A stretch of 64,000 bases of DNA, taken from Pohlia nutans (taxonomy: Eukaryota; Streptophyta; Bryopsida; Bryales; Mniaceae). Shown here in pieces: positions 1-12,163 of the stretch; position 1 is the stretch's first letter; every line of letters starts with the position of its first letter. The notes under the pieces were generated by a model, which saw only the letters and a program-made list of their open reading frames with translations, made no database searches and was not told the DNA's origin. The stretch lies in the NCBI GenBank assembly GCA_022496805.1, contig CM040102.1, positions 3,797,501 through 3,861,500 on the forward strand. Reading direction: 5' to 3'. A program made the translations under genes and the position numbers.

Positions 1-1203
1 GAGAGGAAACGGAATATCATTGGAGAGGAGTTTATTGCTGTCTTCGAGGATTTTTCCCACAGATTAGAAAGAGAGATCGGGAAGAAGCCGACCTTTCTTG
101 TGCAGGGAATTCTATACCCAGATGTTATTGAGTCCTGCCCTCCTCCAGGAAGCGGGAAGTCGCACTCTCATACAATCAAAAGCCATCACAATGTTGGTGG
201 CCTGCCGAAGGATATGCAACTGAAGCTGGTTGAGCCTCTGAAGTGGCTCTTCAAAGACGAGGTACCTGACTTCACCACTTGCTCAGTCGGTGTGCCTGAA
301 GTCCTATTCTAAAGCAAGGACGCGTTAATTTGCAACTTTTTGGACCTATTCCGGAAACATGGTGTCACCCTAAACATGGTATCACCCTAAACCCTAAACC
401 CTTGAATGAATCGTGCAGGTACGCGAGATGGGTAAGTTGCTGGGTGTACCGGCATCTTTTGTGAGTCGGCATCCGTTTCCTGGACCTGGACTTGCTGTGC
501 GAATCATGGGTGATGTTACTCAGGGGAATGCACTCGAAACTATTCGCTTGGTAAGAGCTTTCTGCCGTAGAGTGTTTATGAACTTGGTTGGTAGTGAATT
601 TGACCGTAAAGGCCGATTGTGCGGATGTGGAGCTTCGGTGAATTTATGCGGTAATTGATGTGGAAACGCTTGGTGGCAGGTCGATGAGATTTTTGTGAAC
701 AGTATCCGGGAAGCAGGTCTGTATGATAAGATCTGGCAAGCATTTGCAGTTTATCTTCCAGTGAAGACTGTTGGTGTTCAAGGGGATCAACGGACACATT
801 CACATGCTGTTGCGCTTCGTGCAATCACCAGTGAAGACGGGATGACTGCTGACTGGTACGACTGAGCAGCCTTTTGCATCCTCGATATTGAGTTTGTTGC
901 AATAGAGACTCTCACGAAACTTAGATTGAGTGGTTGTTTTTGTTTCGCACATTCCAAAGCATTTTAGGTGTTTTTCTCCGTAATTTTGATAGACATGCAT
1001 GCATTTAATTTTCCTGTTGTAAGACGAGGGGATTGGATTGGGTTCTAACCAGTTGACTTATGTATGTTTGATCTCGCAGGTATCATTTTGATGGAAAGTT
1101 CCTTGCTGAGGTGTCGTCGAAAATCTGCAACAATCTGAGAGGGATTAATAGGGTAGTTTACGACATCACGTCAAAACCCCCGTCGACCGTGGAGTGGGAG
1201 TAG
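1..1203 (+). CDS. guaA-like (GMPS): GMP synthase (glutamine-hydrolysing), C-terminal exons, 5' partial
   Basis: GMP synthase aminates XMP to GMP in cytosolic purine synthesis. Four exons join in one frame: 1-261, 419-550, 680-855 and 1080-1203 (stop TAG at 1201-1203). Introns at 262-418, 551-679 and 856-1079 are all GT..AG. The 230 residues seen cover the end of the ATP-pyrophosphatase region and the C-terminal dimerisation domain. Family motifs are plain: [15 protein letters not shown] and [12 protein letters not shown] (exon 1), [11 protein letters not shown] and [11 protein letters not shown] (exon 2), [17 protein letters not shown] and [11 protein letters not shown] (exon 3 to 4), then the usual end KPPSTVEWE. 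The glutaminase domain and the P-loop lie upstream of the window. Exons show no stop or frameshift, so the gene looks functional. The first intron holds a short telomere-like run. Exon joins are inferred from family alignment and splice consensus. Confidence 0.95.
361..403 (+). repeat. Telomere-like CCCTAAA run in a GMP synthase intron
   Basis: Short degenerate array of the plant telomere unit, with three to four CCCTAAA-type units, inside intron 262-418. Similar short runs occur near 5917, 13240, 16663 and 16805. Teloboxes are common in plant housekeeping genes, so no special role is claimed. Confidence 0.6.
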
Positions 1204-1504
1204 TTGTTACCAAAAAGTGGATTCAATTTTTTAATCATTTTGGAGGAAGTGTAGTTTTAAATGACAAGGTCATCCGTTACAGTACCAGGCGGACATATCC
1301 AAAGTCGCCTTTTAGACGGTTTTGAAGCCAGTCAGATAGATAGAAAGTTCAAGCCTTTTTTGGGTCGTCGTGAATAAAGTGTTCGTTCGTAATGACAATG
1401 AACTAGTACTCACGTGGCAAAGAGCCTTTTGGAAATAGACACTGTTGTATCTAATTAAGACAAAAGGAACTGTAAAATAAGGGTAGTTTTGTTGTGTATT
1501 GGGT

Positions 1505-1725
1505 AAGGTAGTAGCACCTAATAATGACAGTGTACGTAATGCTGATAATTTTTACACAAGGTAGTCTTGTTAGAATGCAAATTTAAGCATGTCATAGAGC
1601 TCTTATTGTTTGTTGACCAAAGTAATAAGCTATCTACGGTCTACCTAGATTCACATTCTAAAATGATTACCATGTCAAGAAATTATTGGCATTGGGTACC
1701 CTTCAGAATTAGGTGCTCCTACCTT
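1505..1725. mobile_element. MITE, family C' (AAGGTAGgAGCACC ends)
   Basis: Ends are AAGGTAGTAGCACC on the left and GGTGCTCCTACCTT on the right, an inverted pair. The core shares a stretch about CATAGAGCTCTTATTG, TTGACCAAAGTAATAAGC and GGTCTACCTAGATT with copies at 45807-46016, 42881-43102, 46827-47046 and 47133-47363. No coding capacity. Confidence 0.7.
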
Positions 1726-1965
1726 ATATTATGGAGTTTGTTTAATTTGTGTTTATCAAGCCATGAGTTCTAAGTTGGTTGGTGAGGAACGTTGTGTTGC
1801 AAATTAGAGAAGCCAATCACTACAAGGAGAAGGCGCTGCTTTTCACTCGATAAGTGAGTGAAACTGCGCCACTTCGCATTCATTGCAGAGGCGCTTAAGA
1901 CTTGGTGTCTAGTGCAATTCGTCACGTAGGACAAGTGTGTACAGTGAACTTTGACACAATTATAA

Positions 1966-2445
1966 GAGCATTCCCACCCATGCCCTCATCAAGTGGCCTT
2001 CAACAGTGGTTTGAGAGGGCACTATAGGAGTTCAAGTGGCCTTTCAAATTCTAAACCCCCACTGTTGAGTCTCCTTGAATTTGAGAATCTGAAAAATGAA
2101 GAGCCCATGGCCAATGGGAAGCACCACATGCATGTTGGGGCCATGGGTGGGAATGATTCATTGATTACATTCAAATCAAGAGGATGGAAAGCACCACGCC
2201 AGCACATGCATGTTGGGCCATGGGTGATTATCGCAATTAATGCAATGATTATCTCCCTCAAATAGCCCGGATTTCAAGCTCCAGAGGCAAATGCAAGACT
2301 CCACAACCTAGCGTGGCAAAGCTCATTTCTAGAGAGGCCTTGCAAGAGAGGCCACTGGCAAACCCAAGGGTGGGAGAGAAAAAAAGTGTGAGGGCCCTCT
2401 ACGGTGCCAAAAGGCCACTTGTTGAGGGCAAGGGTGGCCATGCTC
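1966..2445 (-). mobile_element. MITE, family B (Tourist/Harbinger-like), reverse copy
   Basis: Terminal inverted repeats are GAGCATTCCCACCCATGCCC on the left and the complement of GAGCATGGCCACCCTTGCCC on the right. The 3-bp duplication TAA flanks both ends (1963-1965 and 2446-2448). It is the same family as 21019-21496 and 38799-39249, in opposite orientation. The TWA target duplication is the hallmark of PIF/Harbinger elements. Open frames inside are chance. Confidence 0.85.
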
Positions 2446-2448
2446 TAA

Positions 2449-4352
2449 GTGAGAAGTGAGAAGGGACACCTTTGAGTTGTCCTGTGTCTTTCAATCTATT
2501 CCATGCTTGTCTGAGTTAGGATACTTATTACAGGAACGTTGGTACGAGTGGTTGTCATGTTGTTTGCATCGCTGTACGTTGATTGAAATAAATGGGTTTT
2601 GTATGTATTGAGGAGTCTGATACTTTGTCCTGTGAACGGACTGCTGTTCTGTGTTTGCCCTTCGGTCATCTTATTTGGATCATACCCTAGTTAGATTAAC
2701 AGGAAACTGTCACTTATTGTTTTAAAGTATCACGTGTCACATTGTGAATGGTTTAGGATGATGTGGATCTTTCAAAGTCTGACGTGGGATTTCAATTTCT
2801 AGAATGGGCTGTCGATTCTGACCCTCATAACATTCAGTAGCCTTCAAAGAGGCTGCCTTTTGGTTTCATCCACCTTTACAAACAAAATGACCAGTGATTT
2901 CTAATTGAATGATCTATTGAATCAAATAAACAATGAATGACAAAACATTGTTGAGTTGACAAAACACTATAGAGTTGACAAAACACTGTTGAATTGAGAA
3001 TCAATCAAATAAACAATGAAAAAACAATGTTGAATTGTGATTGAAAGTGCTTTCGATTCCTGTGCACCATGGTTGCTTGCTCTTGCTTATTGCCACGTGC
3101 CCCCATAGCTACTAATTTGATGTGGAATATCCTACATCATTTCATTGGGGGGGATGAAATGATGTGGGATATTCCACATCATTCTCTTGGAGGGAGGCAA
3201 TACTCACAAAGGCTACTGAATGTTATGCTTCTGAAGTGTAGTGTTATATCTACCGGTACTTGCTAGAATAGGGTATATTGATATATTTGTGATTATAGCA
3301 ATATACCCTAATTCCAGCAATATTCCCTAATTAGCAAATCTGATTTTTGAGTAATATTTGTTGGAATGAAATTGAAATGGGGTGGCGATTCTTTGGAATT
3401 CTTGTGTTCTTTAAATCTATGACCTCATTTTTGCAAGACCGCTTTTGAACTACAATTATGCAATCTTGTCTTGATGAACAAGTTTTTGATATTTCTATCA
3501 TGTAAATTATTGTTGAAACCATTTATCCTGGATCTTATATAATTAAATTTAAAAAATGAATATTATAAGATTTTTCAAAGTTTTTCCTTGTAGAAATCAT
3601 AGTAATTACAGAAAAGCTTAAAATAATATGAAAGTTTTTGGAAAATTGTAAATAATAGTGATGAAAAACAAGATGTAGGTAGCATGTTTTTTAAGCTTAA
3701 AAAAATGAAATTTGATAGAAAAGTTTTGTACATTGGAATTTTAGGGCTTTGAACTTCAAAGTGCTATAATAAATGCAAATTAAAACCTTTTGAAGAATTT
3801 AAAATTCAATTAGAAAGTAAAAGGTAGCCCCCACACTTTTTTAGTTGTGACCATTTTCGTTTGAAAATCGGAACTAGGCAATAATAAACATTTGATTGAA
3901 GAATGACCAAAAAGTGATTGATGGTCCTTAAGGAGTTAACATGATTTAATATAATCTTATGTGTATAGTATGATAAATAGTAATACATGCAACTCCCAAT
4001 TTATGCACTTGGCCATTTAATCATGCACTTGGCCATATAATCATGCACTTGGCCCCCGAGCGCAATAATTTTTTTGTCAAAAAACATTTTTGAGCCAAAT
4101 TTGCTCACGAATATTTGCACTTGGCCAAGTGCAAAAATAAGGAATTGGGTGTTGACTACTATGTGAATCCCACTATGTGTGGTGCTCATATCACACGTGA
4201 GAAAAATAAGCTTATTGACCAATTAATATGTTGCATTTACCTTGCTTCCCAAGTTGTTTGATTAAGCATCTTCCTCTCTAAGTGTATCCTAAGCACTCCA
4301 GACAAGACAATCATCAGTGTTATTTTCGATTGATTAACAATAATACCTCAAA
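2449..4352. other. Intergenic AT-rich DNA with a small hairpin
   Basis: No gene seen. It holds a near-perfect hairpin at 3119-3180 (27-bp arms, loop of T and Gs), short direct repeats of a TTGACAAAACACT type near 2950-2990, and repeated ATGCACTTGGCC units near 4003-4055 and again at 4117. Confidence 0.5.
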
Positions 4353-5134
4353 CCTACTACACTAAATAGTGTAAGGTGGAGGTGCAGAAAACCGTGCGGG
4401 TCAGAAAACCGTGCAGTAGGCTTTAGGGCTAGATCCGATAAATTTACCCAGCTTGATTCCAGAAAGTGTCCAAGAGTGCATTAGTTCCGTGCATGCTTGG
4501 AAAAATTGAGTGCTTTTGATTGGTGCAGAAGCGCTTTATTTTGAAAATCCAACCTGTCATGAAAACCAGGACCCTATGAATGGTTTATGGCCACTCTATG
4601 ATTCCACACTCAAAAATTCACAAGAAATTATAGACTTACTTGAAAAATGTGTTTTTTTGGGGGATGGATTTGCATTGACTTTGCAGATCATCAAAAAATT
4701 CTAAACTTTTTCCACCACTGTCCTAAGTAAGCAAACCTGAAATTTGCACGGTTTCTGGCACCTCTACCTTATTTAGTGTGAGGTGATGAATAATGTGTTT
4801 ACCCCTACTACTTGTCTAACACTAATTGTCAATCTGTGGGTAATTAGTGTTGGCAGTTATCGTCCAATTTGATTCATTGTCAGTTATCATCCAATTTGAT
4901 TCATTCCATTTCTAAAATTTCAGTTTTTCCATCTAAACTTTCATCTCAAGTTTCATTCGTTACTCACACTAAATATCCATATCTCAAAAGATCACAATGT
5001 CAAAACGTTACTATTCTTCATAAATAGTGTGAGAATTCACATTTAGTGTTTTTACAAAAGTAGGTTTTTTGATATTTAGAGTGATGTTCGCAATTACAGT
5101 GCCTCACACTAAATACACTATTCAGTGTAGTTTA
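4353..5134. mobile_element. MITE-like element with CTACACTAAATAGTGTA ends
   Basis: The left end at 4354-4373 and the right end at 5114-5134 are inverted copies of a CTACACTRAATAGTGTA motif. CACACTAAAT recurs inside in both directions. A second inner inverted pair (4360-4410 against 4745-4790) suggests a nested or foldback structure. A 25-bp sequence around CCAATTTGATTCATT is directly repeated near 4860-4905. Non-coding. Confidence 0.55.
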
Positions 5135-7071
5135 ATGTTACAAATTACACCCCGAATCACAGAGTCTAACCGTGCTATCTATGTTCTTGAGGAATGAATT
5201 AAAGAAGTACCAAGTTCTCCAAATTAATGCTACCAACATGAAGTTTGGTGTAGCTCTCATTAAAAAATTGACTTCAATTTTGAAGTAGCATAGGGCTCTA
5301 ATATTCTATAGGGAAATCCCTTAAGGTAACTTGGAGACATAATCCCTCGGGGGGTGCACTCCCTCTTATATTTTGCATACACGTGCGCTCATGACCTATT
5401 TATTGAGGGGCTATTTACCTTGCAAAGAAGATTATAAGGTATGGTATTTTTCAAAATAAAGGTAAATGCTTGTATTTTAATACGCCCTATCACTAATTTT
5501 AGTTTTTTGGGGAATTGTTTAAAAACACCCAATTTTACGTATGCTGCATTTTTTTCTTTATACCCCAAGTAACCAATTTTTGACTATACTTCATTTTTTT
5601 CTTCTCGAAGCCCAACTGTTGACCATTTTTTTTTCTTACACCCCATTTTTTTGATTTTGTAAGCGACCCTTTTTTCCCAAAGGACATTTTTCTTTTTACA
5701 ATTATGAATACCGGTAGTGAAGTTCAGCCATGATGCTAAACTCACATGAACTAAATCAAAACAAGAAATCTAAGGCAAAGGTATGCAATTGAAACATTGT
5801 CTTAAATTGTGAAATGGTATTTAAAACAAGTAGTACTTCCACATGCCAACACTCCTTGCGAATCGCAACGGAGAGACCATCGACAACAATGATAGAAGAC
5901 TAAGAATACAGAACCCCTAAACCCTAAGTTCTAGTGCAGAAAGGAGACCCCACTAAACCACAGTTGCTTGAATTCTAACCTCCTCCGGCAACCACAATGA
6001 AACCAACAACCCTAGTGTCCACCACCCAAATAATCTCCAAGCGCACGCCAAAAAAAATTGGAAAGAAGATTGCAATTCAAACAGCGCGTTGAAATTTTCC
6101 CTCCCGGCACCTGGCCCATGATGTAAGTAGAGAACATTAACTCCACATTGGATACGTTGATTCAATTAATAACGTTCAAGCGAACCATCCTGCATAGTCA
6201 TCCATCCAAACTTTTTCAATATAAAATTACCTCTTTTCATCCACTAGCATATACATCAAAATGGCATCAAAATCACATTGAAATGACATCAAAATGGCAT
6301 TAATCCCTACATCACCATGGCATATGTCATTTTAACCCCTAAACATACGTACCCTTTGCCTCAAAAATAGATATTAGCATGGCTTGAGATGTACTGTACC
6401 TGAGAGGACCATTGCAAGCATAAAATCTACCCAACAAATTTGACTTACTTGCAGTTGAAGGCCTCTCCAATACTATCAACAATTCTGTGTAAAAAGAAAT
6501 TTATTGTAATTGGTAGAGTAGTTAATAGTCTTATAAAGGTGATTTGGATGAAAGTGATCCGAGATTTTATGAGAACGTTGCAGGCTTTGAATTTGTTCGT
6601 GGTCCAGTTTCTGAACACTAGGACGTTCAGGGGTTAATGTCATTTTGACACAAAGATAGCCCTTTCTAAGTTTACTAATGAACAAGTCTGTCGGACAGTT
6701 GAGTTAACTAAAAATAGAAGAGCAGTTGAAGAGAAGTTGAAAAGGAGTTTCACGAGTTCCAACGCCCCATTGTGGCACAGGGTTTTGCTTTAGATTATAA
6801 CTTTGATACATTTTTTTGGTTAACATCCCATGAGGATAGTAGATACGTGTCTGTATAATTGACATTTGCTACCAATAAAAAGCTCTAAATTGGGATCTCA
6901 ATAGCTCACTAGAACCGCATTGATGTAAATTTCAACTCCTGTGTTGAACTCAAACCTATAGGAGGTTTAGATCCATTCCAAATACTAAAAAAATACACCA
7001 TATTCTACTAGCCACAGAGGCACTTTCAGACGTTTAGGGGTTAATTCTAGTGCCTAGTCTATTAGAAATTA
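5135..7071. other. Intergenic DNA with a dispersed repeat
   Basis: No gene supported. About 6825-7045 belongs to a dispersed repeat (family G) that also forms 47955-47983 plus 48215-48415. The shared tract includes ACTAGAACCGCATTGAT and a TTTAGGGGTTAA end. The rest is AT-rich DNA with T-runs near 5500-5700. Confidence 0.5.
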
Positions 7072-7368
7072 GGGCCACTTCACACTATGGCCGAAGGTTG
7101 AGAGGCTGTCGATTTCCGTCAATCAAATTGCAACTTGAAACCATGGGTTCAGCCTCTCGACCGTTCACACTAGAGGTCAAAGTCCAACGGCCGTTGCTCT
7201 CCAAAATGCCGACGTGGCAGTACTTTTTGACCAAGGAGACGACCTCTCGGCAAAGGAAGTTTGAGTCGGACGGGAATGGAAACCCAAACTATGGTCTGGA
7301 GGTTGTCGATTTCTTTTCATAAAGAATGAAAACTATATTTTATTGTTTATTTTCAGTAGATTTCTTTA

Positions 7369-8889
7369 GGGGGGCCACACATGGCAGTTCAGTTGAAATT
7401 TGAGGTGCCTTCCACTTGAGATTGATTTCAACCGGAGGGCGCACAAGGAGGCTCAGTTGAATTGGGAGAAAAGTTCTCTATTGTAGTCCCCCACACCACA
7501 GTTGAAAATTACACTACAAAACTCAACGGTGCTCCCCCTACCGTTGAGTGAAGTTTTTTTTCTCATACTCACGGAAAATTGGATGATTTCTCTCATGCTT
7601 ACGGAAAATGCTCCGCCCATTTTCCGTAATCCAGTTTATATATAATTCAAAGGGGGTAATCCAGTTTATTTTTATTCAGTATCTGTGTAGTGCTGCAGCT
7701 ATTGAAATTGACTGCGGCTATCTTGAAGGTACATGTAAATACACAAAAAATAAATTATTATAATACTAAAAAATATGCTAAAAACATTATTTAGTATATA
7801 TACTGAAAATATATTATTTTCAGTTTCAGTAAGGTTCAAGTATATATAGGTATATACATATATATGTAATTATTAAGTATTTTAGGTATATATTTATATT
7901 TAAAATTACATACGTATGATATGCATTTAAAATTACATACCGTAGTTTAATAGCAGTTCCGCACAAAATAATTCTAAAAATAGATGTCTAAAATTTTGGA
8001 ATATTGCTGGCATTTTTTGCCGAATACAATATTAATTATTTTTCAAAATTGCCGAAAAGTAAGAAATTTCTACTTCTCACAAGAATTTTACTTACAGCTG
8101 AAGCATGATTGTGTGAATTTTGGAGGAGAGAAGTTGCTCCTTTTGTAATCAAGCTCACTCACATTAGTCCACAAAGAATATGGGTTAAGAAGTAGCAAGA
8201 CTTTAGGTGAGGCTTTTCAAATGTGTTGTACACAGATTTTTGGAGTCCAATTGACATAGAAGATGAAGTTTTATAGAATTTTGTTCAACTAACAAAAGTT
8301 GAGAAATCAATTCTTCTTCCACCTCCAACAAGTTTTGTGTCAAAATAAGTCTATATGCAAAAGATATGGACAAAACATTGCAGCCGTGTAAAGATCAAAA
8401 AATTAAAATGCGTTCATAACAGTTTTTCGAAGCTCATTTATGCATAGAAGATCAACTTTTTTGGAATGTTGCTCGTCTAAAAAAAGTTTAGAAATCAAGT
8501 AATCTTTCACCTTCAACAAATTTTATGTCATTTGAAGACTCTATGCAAAAATTATGTGTGTTATAAAAATGAAGACTAACTAGGTGCTTCACCTCAAAGT
8601 TTACATATCCCATATGCATTGTTGGACACAACTCCACTCCACTTGCATAAAGCACAGAGCATTCTCACCTCTTCACTCACATCTTACTTGTCATCCAATG
8701 CAAGAGAGTTGTACATGATAACAACTTAAATAGAAAATAAAAAAGGATTTAAGCCGAATTTTTAAAAATAAAAAGAGAAAATTGCCGAAAATATGAATAT
8801 ACTATTTATAGGTGCCAAACCTACTTTTTGAACTTTAATTAAATATTAGGTAGCAAGTTGCCGAACCTGCTAGTAAACTACGGTATTTA

Positions 8890-8934
<45 letters not shown>

Positions 8935-9564
8935 GTGTGTGTGTGTATTTAATGATATTTGAAATTATATGTATATATTTATTTATAATAAAATTAGTGT
9001 CAAAATTATCCATTTAATATAAAATAAAATAATATATGTCTCAACAATCCAATTTGTGTAAAAATGATCCAATTAGTTTCTTGATAATATAATTTGTAAA
9101 AAAATAATCTAATTCTTTAAAATAGACAATTTATAATCCAATTTATAACAGAATAGGTTAATTTGTATCAAAATATTGTAATTTATGAAAATCAATCTAA
9201 TTTGTTTTAAAACATATCATTATATTCCAAAAAAATGGAATTATATGCTAAATTATAACAATAGATTTTTATTCATTTGAATATGGCTTTCAAATGATTT
9301 ATAAATAAATAGTTTATGAATAAAAGGTTTAAAGGTGCATTGATGGATTATGAATTCTCATCCATCGCTTTATTTTCACCTGGTTTTTCTGTGCGGCCTA
9401 CAATTGAAAAACATTCAAACTCGGGTTGAGAATTTTCAACTGAATCGATTAAACTGAATTGCTCGTGTGGCCTTAAGTTGAGTTGAAAACTTTCAATTGA
9501 GAGTTTGAAAATTTCAACTGGCTAAGTTCAACTCAACTAAACTGGGCTCCCTGTACGGCCCCCC
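7369..9564. mobile_element. Non-coding insertion with GGGGGGCC ends, nested in a MITE
   Basis: It starts GGGGGGCCACACATGG and ends CTGTACGGCCCCCC, an imperfect inverted pair. Subterminal TCAACTGAA-type words repeat near both ends. It has no recognisable protein. Inside are AT-rich DNA, the TA/GT microsatellite, and a repeat at about 8390-8600 related to 55045-55280. The target duplication is not clear. Confidence 0.55.
8891..8947. repeat. (TA)n-(GT)n compound microsatellite
   Basis: A long uninterrupted TA run passes into a (GT)n run, inside the 7369-9564 insertion. Confidence 0.95.
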
Positions 9565-9649
9565 CTTGGACTCTCAACAAAGTTTGGAGTTTGGACTCTC
9601 AATCCCATGGCCTCTTGACTTGAACGGCCATAGTGTGAAGCGGCCCTTA

Positions 9650-10609
9650 ACTTATTCCTCCCCAACCAGAACACATCCAGGAGTAATGAACACAAATCCA
9701 TTGGTTCAGCAGTTGGAGGTAAGCGGCGCACATGCGCTGCACCTTCGCCCAGGCATTCGTCCGACTACACTACAGAACTGAGTGATGCCTGGCTGGGGGC
9801 TCTACAACCGCGCATTCCGGAGCGCTACAAATTCTTTCCTTGTCGCTCAAGGCCGCTCCTGCGGTGCACGCCGTCGATCAGTCAGTGGTCCATGCTTGCA
9901 ATTGCTCCTCTCATCCGACATTCCCTGCGCCTCCTTCAATTGTTGCTCACTCCTCGTGGTAAGTGATTCTTGCCCTTTCTCCATCTCCGCAAACTGCAGC
10001 TGATCGAATTCTCATCTGGTGTCGATCTCACTTCATCCCTTTAATTGCTTGGGATTGCCTCGCTGCCCACCACCAAGCTTAATTAGGTTGGGTGACAATT
10101 GTTCAATCCGACCTCTTGCTTTCATGTAGTTGCTGGTTTTATCAGAGAGCCCATTAGAAAAAACTCTCCCTGTGAGTCAATCACTCTGTAGAATGCAAAT
10201 CACGTTTTAGCTCTAGACCGAATTCATGTTGTCAAGTTCTGTAGAAACGAGTTTTGAATAATTTAGCTCTTGTATCAAGCTTGCCGGTTTATGATGGACA
10301 TTCTGTTTGTTTGTTTGTTTGATTGTGCCAATTCAAGTTGACAGGACGTGACACAGCAAATCAATTTTCTCCCCCACCTGTGTTTGCACGAATCCTGATG
10401 CTTTTTCTGATTTTCTGAAATTCCCAGTTTAGTATTGAGGTGTTTTAGAAAACCTAACCAGGATTTATATTAACCTAACCTAACCTATGTATGTACAATT
10501 GACAGGGGATAGGAGTTTTGGGAGGGGGGTGTTCCCGAGATGAGAATGACGTTGTTGTTGACAAGGTGAAGTTGGGGAATTGCAGAGAAAGGATTGGCAA
10601 TAATATATC
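9650..10609 (+). promoter_or_regulatory. Upstream and leader region of the MATE gene, possible 5' UTR intron
   Basis: The spacer before the transporter turns GC-richer from about 9650. A consensus donor (CTCGTG then GTAAGTGA, intron from 9959) and an acceptor (TTGACAG, ending 10505) would frame a leader intron. A CCTAACC triplet run (about 10471-10488) lies just before the acceptor. This is inferred from splice consensus only. No clear TATA box was identified. Confidence 0.3.
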
Positions 10610-12163
10610 ATGGACGGGAACCCGAGTGCCCCGCTCCTGGAGAATAAGCACACGTTCACGTTCGCGAATGGCGTGACGAGATCTGTGAGCCGGCGCGACG
10701 AGGCGATCGCGTGCACGCCGGAGTGGATCTGGGGGGAGGTTCGGAAGCAAGTGCGCATTGCGGGGCCGATGGTGTGCGTGGCGCTCCTGCAGTACCTGCT
10801 GATCGTGGTGTCCGTCATGTTCGTTGGCCACTTGGGGGAGCTCGAGCTCGCGAGCGCGGCCATCGCGAGCTCGTTCGCGGGCGTGACGGGCACCAGCCTG
10901 CTCATCGGCATGGCGTCCGCGCTCGACACGCTCTGCGCGCAAGCCTTCGGGGCGAAGCAGTACCACATGCTCGGCATCTTCATGCAACGCGCCATCTTCG
11001 TCTTGTACCTCGTCTGCATCCCAGTTGCCGTCGTCTGGTACAACATGGACTCCCTCCTCATGTCTCTGGGACAAAACACCGAAATCGCAACTCTGGCAGG
11101 CGTATACGCCCGGTATCTCATCCCGTCCCTGCTCGCCACAGCCACGCTTCAACCCTTAGTAAAATTCCTACAAGCACAAAGCGTCGTACTCCCCATGGCA
11201 ATCCTCTCCGCCACCACATTAATTCTCCACATTCTCCTCTGCTGGTGCCTCATTTTTAAGCTCGGAATTGGATACCGCGGTGCGGCGATCGCCAACAGTC
11301 TCTCCACCTGGCTGAACGTCATCTTCCTCACGCTCTACATCAAATACTCCAACACGTGTGCGAAGACGTGGACGCAATTCTCCAGGGAGGCTTTCAACGA
11401 CTTGCCGTCGTTTTTCAAGCTCGCCATCCCGTCCGCGGTGATGATCTGCTTGGAGTATTGGTCGTTCGAGGGCTTGGTGTTGCTGTCCGGGCTGCTCCCG
11501 AATCCGCAGCTGGAGACTTCGACGCTCTCGATTTGTCTCACCACGCTCGCGTTGTGCTACATGGTGCCGTTCGGGATTGGCGCCGCGGTGAGCACGCGCG
11601 TGGGGAACGAGCTCGGCGCGGGGCGACCGCAAACTGCCAAAGGCGCGGTGGTGGTCGCGGTGGGGATGGGAATCATAGAGGGGTTCCTGATGGCCACGGT
11701 GTTATTCTCAGTGCGGCATCAGTGGGGGAAAGCTTTCACAAGTGAGGTGGAAGTGATTGATTACTTCGCGAGCTGTGTTCCGTTGCTCGTGGTGATGCAG
11801 ATCATGGACTCGATTCAGGGCGTGCTGTCGGGCGTGGCGCGCGGGTGCGGCTGGCAGGCTGTGGGCGCCGCGGCAAACCTGGGCGCGTATTACGTGGTGG
11901 GATTGCCCGCTGCCATCACGCTTGCGTTTGTGTATGATTTCAAGGGGCGAGGCTTGTGGGCGGGCATGATCTTGGGGATTTTCACGCAGACCCTGACGCT
12001 GTTTATCATCACCAGCGTCACGGATTGGCAGAAGCAAGCGGAGCGCGCGTTGCTTCGTGTTTACTCCTCGGCGTCAGCCACCCTGCCTGTTGAAGCCAAC
12101 CATGAGCAGAAAGACGAAATCACGGCTCTGTATTCCGATCACGACGAGTACCGCAACTCGTAG
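10610..12163 (+). CDS. MATE-family (DTX-type) multidrug/toxin efflux antiporter
   Basis: Predicted proton-coupled antiporter that exports organic cations or secondary metabolites across the plasma membrane or tonoplast. The single 517-residue frame matches the usual plant DTX length (about 450-550). A short hydrophilic N-terminus is followed by WGEVRKQVRIAGPM, the typical entry to helix 1, and about twelve hydrophobic helices in two halves. Family signatures include FVGHLGELELASAA (about 70-85), GMASALDTLCAQAFGAKQY (about 103-121) and STRVGNELGAGRPQTAKGA (about 327-345). The soluble tail (about 480-517) is polar and acidic. The start is the first ATG of the frame and matches the family N-terminus. 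No intron is needed, unlike most plant MATE genes; a leader intron may exist. Several long antisense frames over it reflect GC-rich codons. Substrate cannot be told. Confidence 0.96.
   Translation: MDGNPSAPLLENKHTFTFANGVTRSVSRRDEAIACTPEWIWGEVRKQVRIAGPMVCVALLQYLLIVVSVMFVGHLGELELASAAIASSFAGVTGTSLLIGMASALDTLCAQAFGAKQYHMLGIFMQRAIFVLYLVCIPVAVVWYNMDSLLMSLGQNTEIATLAGVYARYLIPSLLATATLQPLVKFLQAQSVVLPMAILSATTLILHILLCWCLIFKLGIGYRGAAIANSLSTWLNVIFLTLYIKYSNTCAKTWTQFSREAFNDLPSFFKLAIPSAVMICLEYWSFEGLVLLSGLLPNPQLETSTLSICLTTLALCYMVPFGIGAAVSTRVGNELGAGRPQTAKGAVVVAVGMGIIEGFLMATVLFSVRHQWGKAFTSEVEVIDYFASCVPLLVVMQIMDSIQGVLSGVARGCGWQAVGAAANLGAYYVVGLPAAITLAFVYDFKGRGLWAGMILGIFTQTLTLFIITSVTDWQKQAERALLRVYSSASATLPVEANHEQKDEITALYSDHDEYRNS

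Larger units (their letters stand above)
7072..9646. mobile_element. MITE family A copy split by a 2.2-kb insertion
   Basis: The left end GGGCCACTTCACACTATGGCC and right end GGCCATAGTGTGAAGCGGCCC are inverted repeats. TTA flanks both (7069-7071, 9647-9649). The uninterrupted copy at 37775-38138 is only 364 bp, and its sequence is continuous across the point where 7369-9564 intrudes here. Harbinger-like by its TTA duplication. The open frame 7050-7322 is part of this MITE, not a gene. Confidence 0.75.

Noticed and set aside
8891..8947. TA/GT tract as an origin or regulatory site
   Set aside because: A simple microsatellite inside a transposon, with no supporting motif.
10475..11152. Antisense frames of 220-225 codons over the MATE gene
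   Set aside because: Shadows of GC-rich sense codons. The sense strand gives a clear MATE protein.
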